Shown: positions 59,746 to 64,000 of the stretch, one piece after another
Layout: the number at the start of each line of letters is the position of its first letter
Position numbering within the stretch: position 1 is the first letter of the stretch
Source of the DNA: Photobacterium atrarenae
GTDB lineage: Bacteria > Pseudomonadota > Gammaproteobacteria > Enterobacterales > Vibrionaceae
Reading direction: 5' to 3'
NCBI RefSeq assembly: GCF_024380015.1
Contig: NZ_CP101508.1
Location: 1,736,902-1,800,901, forward strand
Length of the DNA stretch: 64,000 bases
The notes under the pieces: generated by a model
The model's database searches: none
Told to the model about the DNA's origin: nothing
The model's input: the letters and a program-made list of their open reading frames with translations, nothing else
Position numbers and translations under genes: made by a program

Positions 59746-60711
59746 ATGAAATTGCCCGGCTTCTTTTCCTGGTTGTTGGCGGCGTTGATCACCGCCTTGC
59801 TATCCCCGGCGCACGCCGAGACATTCATCACTATCGGGACCGGTGGCGTCACCGGTGTCTACTACCCTGCCGGCGGCGCGATTTGCCGCTTGATCAATAT
59901 TCAACGCGAACAACATGGCATTCGCTGCGCCGTCGAAAGCACAGACGGTTCTATCTATAACCTCAACGCCATTCGGGAAAATGATTTAGAACTGGGGATC
60001 GCCCAATCCGACTGGCAGTACCATGCTTATCTCGGCACCAGTGCGTTTACTGACCAAGGCCCGTTCAAGTCCCTGCGGACTGTATTTTCTATCTATGCAG
60101 AGCCGTTTACCGTGGTGGCTCGCGCCGATGCCGGGATCAAGACGTTTGCCGACCTGAAAGGAAAGCGGGTGAATATCGGTAACCCGGGCTCCGGGCAGCG
60201 CGCTACAATGGAAGTACTGATGAAAGCCATGGGCTGGTCGAAGAAGAATTTTGCCAAGCTGACTGAGCTCAATGCCGCAGAGCAGTCCCGAGCGCTGTGT
60301 GAAAATAAAATCGATGCCATGGTGTTTACCGCCGGTCATCCAAACAATACCATCAAAGAAGCAACCACGGCATGTAATAGCGTGATCATTCCGGTAACCG
60401 GTCCGGTGGTAAACAAGCTGATCGAGGAAAATGAGTTTTACCAACCAGCCAGTATTCCGGGCGGGATGTACCGGGGAACCCCCGAAACAGTCAACACCTT
60501 CGGGATCCATGCCACCCTGGTCACCTCTGCCCGCATGAAGGACGAGGTGATTTACCAGGTCGTCAAATCCGTGTTTGAGCACTTCGACACATTCCGCAAG
60601 CTGCACCCGGCACTGACGAATCTGGATCCAAAGATGATGATGCACAACGGGCTGGCAGCCCCGTTGCACGACGGTGCCAAAAAATATTTCCAGGAAATTG
60701 AAAGCAACTAA
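59746..60711 (+). CDS. TAXI-family TRAP solute-binding protein
   Basis: 321 aa, cleavable signal (residues 1-24, ending AHA), then the TAXI pattern (FITIGTGGVTGVYYPAGGAICRL). Periplasmic binding protein for TRAP transport. No TRAP membrane genes are next to it, so the partner must be elsewhere or it works alone. Start at ATG 59746 with AGAGGA in front. Confidence 0.87.
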   Translation: MKLPGFFSWLLAALITALLSPAHAETFITIGTGGVTGVYYPAGGAICRLINIQREQHGIRCAVESTDGSIYNLNAIRENDLELGIAQSDWQYHAYLGTSAFTDQGPFKSLRTVFSIYAEPFTVVARADAGIKTFADLKGKRVNIGNPGSGQRATMEVLMKAMGWSKKNFAKLTELNAAEQSRALCENKIDAMVFTAGHPNNTIKEATTACNSVIIPVTGPVVNKLIEENEFYQPASIPGGMYRGTPETVNTFGIHATLVTSARMKDEVIYQVVKSVFEHFDTFRKLHPALTNLDPKMMMHNGLAAPLHDGAKKYFQEIESN

Positions 60712-60781
60712 ATTGCCGCGACCTGGAGCCACAGCCTATGCCTTGACTGACGTGATTTCCTCCACTGACAGAACGGAGAAA

Positions 60782-60809
60782 CCCCAGGCCGGAGCAATCC
60801 GACCTGGGG
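60782..60809. terminator. Hairpin between convergent genes
   Basis: CCCCAGG-CCGGA-GCAA-TCCGA-CCTGGGG. T-tail is absent, so efficiency is uncertain. Confidence 0.4.
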
Positions 60810-60837
60810 CTGATGACAAGCAGAACGGAGGTCGATT

Positions 60838-61260
60838 TTAGAAGCGGTAACGCAGACCTAATGCACCTTCCAGCTCCATATCGACATCTTCAACCACGTA
60901 CAGGGTCGGGCCGATTTCACCGTAAAACTCGAATTTTTCCACCGGCACTTCAAAGCCGGCACCAGCGCGGACGCCGAGTTCGTTATCATGGTCATGCTTG
61001 TGGTCATGATCATCAACATATTGCGCACCGGCAAAGGTATAGAAACTATTCAGCTCCGGGTTATGAGTCAGGGTGCCGAGGTTGAACGTTTTATCGACCG
61101 CAACCCCGAAATCATCCACACCCACGGAGAAACGCAAGTCATTATGTTTCAGCTGTACCCCGCTCATCGGGCTACCGAAAAAGACACCGGCACTCTGAGC
61201 CGCATGTGCTGACATTGGCACGGACAGCGCCAGTGCCAGACCTAAAACTATTTTTTTCAT
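60838..61260 (-). CDS. Small outer-membrane beta-barrel protein with His/Asp loop
   Basis: 140 aa. Signal peptide of 20-21 residues (ends AHA), alternating beta strands, and a terminal RYRF typical of outer membrane barrels. A YfaZ-like barrel is possible. A loop DDHDHKHDHDNE (about residues 83-95) could bind metal. Confidence 0.65.
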   Translation of the reverse strand: MKKIVLGLALALSVPMSAHAAQSAGVFFGSPMSGVQLKHNDLRFSVGVDDFGVAVDKTFNLGTLTHNPELNSFYTFAGAQYVDDHDHKHDHDNELGVRAGAGFEVPVEKFEFYGEIGPTLYVVEDVDMELEGALGLRYRF

Positions 61261-61554
61261 GGAACAACTCTGCCATTGCTAATCCTGATAACAAGTTAAC
61301 CTCAAACGAGCGCCCAACTCGAGCCCTCGCTGCCAAACATGACACAACTTTGACAATCTTTTTTCGCCTAAAGCCGACTTAACATCAACGAAATTCACCT
61401 TTAAATCATAATTTTAACAACCAATCCAAACCAAATCAGAACCGCAGCCAAACCAAAGAGTCAACTGCGTAGAAAACGAAAAGCAAACGTTTGCGCAATT
61501 CAGTGAATCCTGTATGATCCCCAGCAATATCAACACTTAGTGTAAGGAAACGTC
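61261..61554. other. Divergent promoter region of the barrel gene and purT
   Basis: 294 bases, AT-rich. It holds the PurR-type operator at 61481-61496; no frame is credible. Confidence 0.6.
61481..61496 (+). promoter_or_regulatory. PurR operator
   Basis: AAGCAAACGTTTGCGC contains the perfect 12-base palindrome GCAAACGTTTGC, about 60 bases before purT. Known PurR boxes have this form. Confidence 0.85.
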
Positions 61555-62733
61555 ATGTTAGGTTCAGCTACCCGTCCCGATGCCACCCGTGTCCTGTTAC
61601 TTGGTTCCGGCGAGCTGGGGAAAGAAGTCGCCATTGAATGTCAGCGCTTAGGGCTGGAAGTGATTGCCGTGGATCGCTATGCCGATGCGCCGGCAATGCA
61701 AGTCGCACACCGCCACCATGTGATTGACATGCTGGACGGCGATGCGCTGAAGGCTGTCATTGCCAAGGAACAACCGCATTACGTGGTGCCGGAAATCGAG
61801 GCGATTGCAACCGATACTCTGGTTGCACTGGAAACCGAGGGCGTCAATGTCGTCCCGACTGCCAAGGCCACTCAACTGACAATGAACCGCGAAGGGATCC
61901 GTCGCCTGGCCGCTGAAACCCTGAATATCCCGACTTCCCCTTACGCATTTGCGGAAACCTACCCCGACTTTGTCCGGGCCATTGAGCACATCGGCACCCC
62001 GTGCGTGGTCAAGCCGATTATGAGCTCCTCAGGTAAGGGGCAAAGTGTGGTCAAAACCCAGGCCGATATCGAATCTGCCTGGCAGTATGCCCAGGAAGGC
62101 GGACGCGCCGGTGCCGGGCGGGTCATCGTTGAAGGCTTTGTCGACTTTGACTATGAGATCACCCTGCTGACCGTCAGCGCCGTAGATGGAATCCACTTCT
62201 GCGCTCCAATTGGCCATCGTCAGGAAGACGGGGACTATCGTGAGTCCTGGCAGCCGCAGCAGATGTCGGAAGCCGCACTGCAAGCCGCGCAGCAGGTCGC
62301 TGAAAAAGTCGTCACCGCCCTCGGCGGTTACGGCTTGTTTGGGGTCGAGCTCTTCGTGAAAGGGGACAAGGTCCTGTTTAGCGAAGTTTCCCCTCGCCCG
62401 CACGATACCGGCCTGGTCACGCTGATCTCACAGGATCTGTCCGAGTTTGCCCTCCACGTCCGTGCTTTCCTCGGGCTGCCCGTGCATAGCATCCAGCAAT
62501 TTGGCCCGGCGGCATCGGCGGTGATCCTGCCTCAGGGCGTTTCTGATAATGTCCGCTTTGATAACCTGACCGCGGCCCTGGCGCGACCGCAAACTCAGCT
62601 GCGCCTGTTTGCCAAGCCGGAAATCAACGGCCGCCGTCGCCTGGGCGTCGCGCTCTGTCGACGTGATAGTATCGACAGCGCCATTTCTGCCGCCAAAGAC
62701 ACTGCGGCAGATGTCAAAGTCATTTTCGACTAA
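61555..62733 (+). CDS. purT: Formate-dependent GAR transformylase
   Basis: 392 aa, ATP-grasp. N-terminal [23 protein letters not shown]-grasp loop SSSGKGQS, and [24 protein letters not shown]. Third step of purine synthesis with formate. PurR site upstream. Confidence 0.97.
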   Translation: MLGSATRPDATRVLLLGSGELGKEVAIECQRLGLEVIAVDRYADAPAMQVAHRHHVIDMLDGDALKAVIAKEQPHYVVPEIEAIATDTLVALETEGVNVVPTAKATQLTMNREGIRRLAAETLNIPTSPYAFAETYPDFVRAIEHIGTPCVVKPIMSSSGKGQSVVKTQADIESAWQYAQEGGRAGAGRVIVEGFVDFDYEITLLTVSAVDGIHFCAPIGHRQEDGDYRESWQPQQMSEAALQAAQQVAEKVVTALGGYGLFGVELFVKGDKVLFSEVSPRPHDTGLVTLISQDLSEFALHVRAFLGLPVHSIQQFGPAASAVILPQGVSDNVRFDNLTAALARPQTQLRLFAKPEINGRRRLGVALCRRDSIDSAISAAKDTAADVKVIFD

Positions 62734-62768
62734 ACCCTTCACAGGCGCCTGCATGGTGCCCTGAGACA

Positions 62769-62796
62769 ACAAAAGGAGCCCTGGGGCTCCTTTTGT
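62769..62796 (+). terminator. purT terminator
   Basis: ACAAAAGGAGCC-CTGG-GGCTCCTTTTGT, a 12-bp perfect stem working in both directions. Confidence 0.8.
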
Positions 62797-62850
62797 CATC
62801 GGAGGCACGCTCAGCAATGGATAGCATGCATCTCAATTAAACAGAATGTT

Positions 62851-63495
62851 TTACGGCAGTTCAATCAGCCAGACTTCTTCGGCAAAGCGAGACAGACCTC
62901 GTTGACGACGCGGATGGCTTTCGTCGGCCTCATCACGCTCAAGATGGGTGATCTGACAGCCACTGAACAGCTGCGCCACTTCTTCCCCGGTGACACAAAA
63001 CGGCGGTCCGTCCATCTCAGCTTGCGGATAATCCAGCGTCACCAGCAGGATACGCCCGCCGGCTTTGACCATCGACAGCAGTTGCTCGACGTACATTTTG
63101 CGCATTGAAGGCGGCATCGCAATCAGCGCAGCCCGATCGTAAACCACATCCACCGGATCGATCTTGGTTGCGAAGAAATCCCCGCAATAGATGCTCACCT
63201 CATCAAACTCATACAAGGTCTGACCGTTACCCAGCGGGATCACCGTCGGCGTGTACAGATGCTCAGAGAAATACGCCCGCACCGCAATTTCACTCAACTC
63301 AACCCCAATCACCTGGGCATGTTTTTCCGCCAGCCAGGTCATATCCAGCGATTTACCGCACATCGGCACCAACACGGTGTCTGAGTACGAGGCGTTGAGG
63401 CGCGGCCAGTATTTGGTCAATACCGGGTTGGTATCGTTCAGGTGAAAGCCGATACGATTTTCCGCCCATCGGCTATGCCAAAATTCTGCATCCAT
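62851..63495 (-). CDS. tpm: Thiopurine S-methyltransferase
   Basis: 214 aa, full length. MDAEFWHSRWAENRIGFH start, PMCGKSLDMTWLA and GVELSEIAVRAYF SAM-binding motifs, YDRAALIAMPP. Methylates thiopurines or metalloids such as selenite/tellurite. Confidence 0.93.
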   Translation of the reverse strand: MDAEFWHSRWAENRIGFHLNDTNPVLTKYWPRLNASYSDTVLVPMCGKSLDMTWLAEKHAQVIGVELSEIAVRAYFSEHLYTPTVIPLGNGQTLYEFDEVSIYCGDFFATKIDPVDVVYDRAALIAMPPSMRKMYVEQLLSMVKAGGRILLVTLDYPQAEMDGPPFCVTGEEVAQLFSGCQITHLERDEADESHPRRQRGLSRFAEEVWLIELP

Positions 63496-63591
63496 TGTCT
63501 GTGACTCTCTTCTCTGACTTGACTTGCCGCCTATCTGACCATAGATCGCGCTGTATATCCAGTCTCTCAGACAAGCCGATGTTCTGAAAGC

Positions 63592-63619
63592 AAAAAAGGA
63601 TGCCGAGGCATCCTTTTTT
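63592..63619. terminator. Bidirectional terminator
   Basis: AAAAAAGGATGCC-GA-GGCATCCTTTTTT, 13-bp perfect stem. Confidence 0.85.
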
Positions 63620-63710
63620 GCAGACCCGGCTCTGCAAACCAGAGCAAGGTAAAAATGTTCTTCAATTTTTCTTTATGAGAGTCATTGAACTCACGATATC
63701 AACCGGACCG

Positions 63711-64000
63711 TTATGAAATTCGGAACAGTTTAATCGAATCACGACGTACGGTGACACCGCGGAAAGTGACCGGCTCCAGCAACGTCATCAGTTGCTTCGA
63801 CACGAAGAACTTGCCACCGTAGCTGCGATCACCGCCACGATTGACCCAGTCCGCAAATTCGTCTGCCAAGCTGAACATAGAGTTTCCAACAAGCAGAACT
63901 AGGACTTTGGCGACTTCACTGTCATTCTGTTTATTAAACTCAGCGTCACGAACTTTCTTACGGTATTCGTCGACAATTCTTTCTAGGCACTCAAATCTGC
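63711..64000 (-). CDS. C-terminal part of a hypothetical protein
   Basis: A frame entering from the right edge on the minus strand, 96 codons to a TAA at 63711-63713. It has no start in the window. Composition is natural (MFSLADEFADWVNRGG, LLEPVTFRGVTVRRDS). Family not recognised. Confidence 0.7.
   Translation of the reverse strand, partial: RFECLERIVDEYRKKVRDAEFNKQNDSEVAKVLVLLVGNSMFSLADEFADWVNRGGDRSYGGKFFVSKQLMTLLEPVTFRGVTVRRDSIKLFRIS

Noticed and set aside
1..64000. CRISPR array or tRNA/rRNA gene
   Set aside because: No regularly spaced repeats and no cloverleaf or rRNA sequence were recognised; the prophage uses a protein-coding att site.

Overview
The window is a Vibrionaceae chromosome segment, possibly Photobacterium, Grimontia or Enterovibrio; the genus cannot be fixed from the sequence. 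The right flank carries sbcB, a ToxR-like membrane regulator, lrgAB, cdd, an EamA permease, a TAXI binding protein, purT and tpm. As I recall, vibrios have sbcB, cidAB/lrgAB, cdd and purT near each other. CRP-type and PurR-type operators lie in front of cdd and purT. The left flank holds a large calcium-binding-type lipoprotein, a scar of an older related prophage, and a dead IS3-family element.

Between them sits one prophage of about 48.8 kb (roughly 5290-54129) inserted in the 5' end of sbcB. A 15-bp identity marks both junctions. The original sbcB start is left behind at 5260, and the element supplies a new first exon-like piece and leader, so the 473-aa exonuclease I frame at 54088 is intact. 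A P4-type integrase lies beside the right junction.

Prophage layout. 5.5-8.2 kb: AbiTii-type defence gene, a c4-type antisense RNA leader in front of an antirepressor, and a WYL-like membrane protein. 8.2-28.0 kb (minus strand): a mosaic late region with P2-type tail genes (D, X, U, T, E/E', FII, FI, tail spike, I, J, W, V) joined to lambda-type head genes (FII/Z-like, E, D, C, B, W, A, Nu1). 28.3-31.2 kb: a second tyrosine recombinase, then spanins, SAR endolysin and holin. 31.3-34.9 kb: a group IIC intron behind a terminator, and an IS3-family element. 34.9-43.0 kb: accessory islet with a PARIS-like pair, umuDC under a LexA box, a three-gene nuclease-like/TIR/membrane cluster, and a RelE-Shedu pair. 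43.1-50.7 kb: Q-like, Dam-like, DnaC-like and O-like replication genes with five iterons inside the O-like gene, a CI/Cro switch with six AAC-N5-GTT sites, small early genes and an AlpA-like regulator. 51.0-52.1 kb: an uncharacterised two-gene module sharing a short peptide tag. 52.7-53.9 kb: integrase.

The most interesting parts are the five separate defence-like modules, three of which have combinations I do not recognise as named systems: the DUF6602-like/TIR/2TM cluster, the RelE-Shedu operon, and the tag-sharing 2TM plus LPO_1073-like pair. The lambda-like iteron origin and the c4 RNA pairing sites are well supported by the bases themselves.
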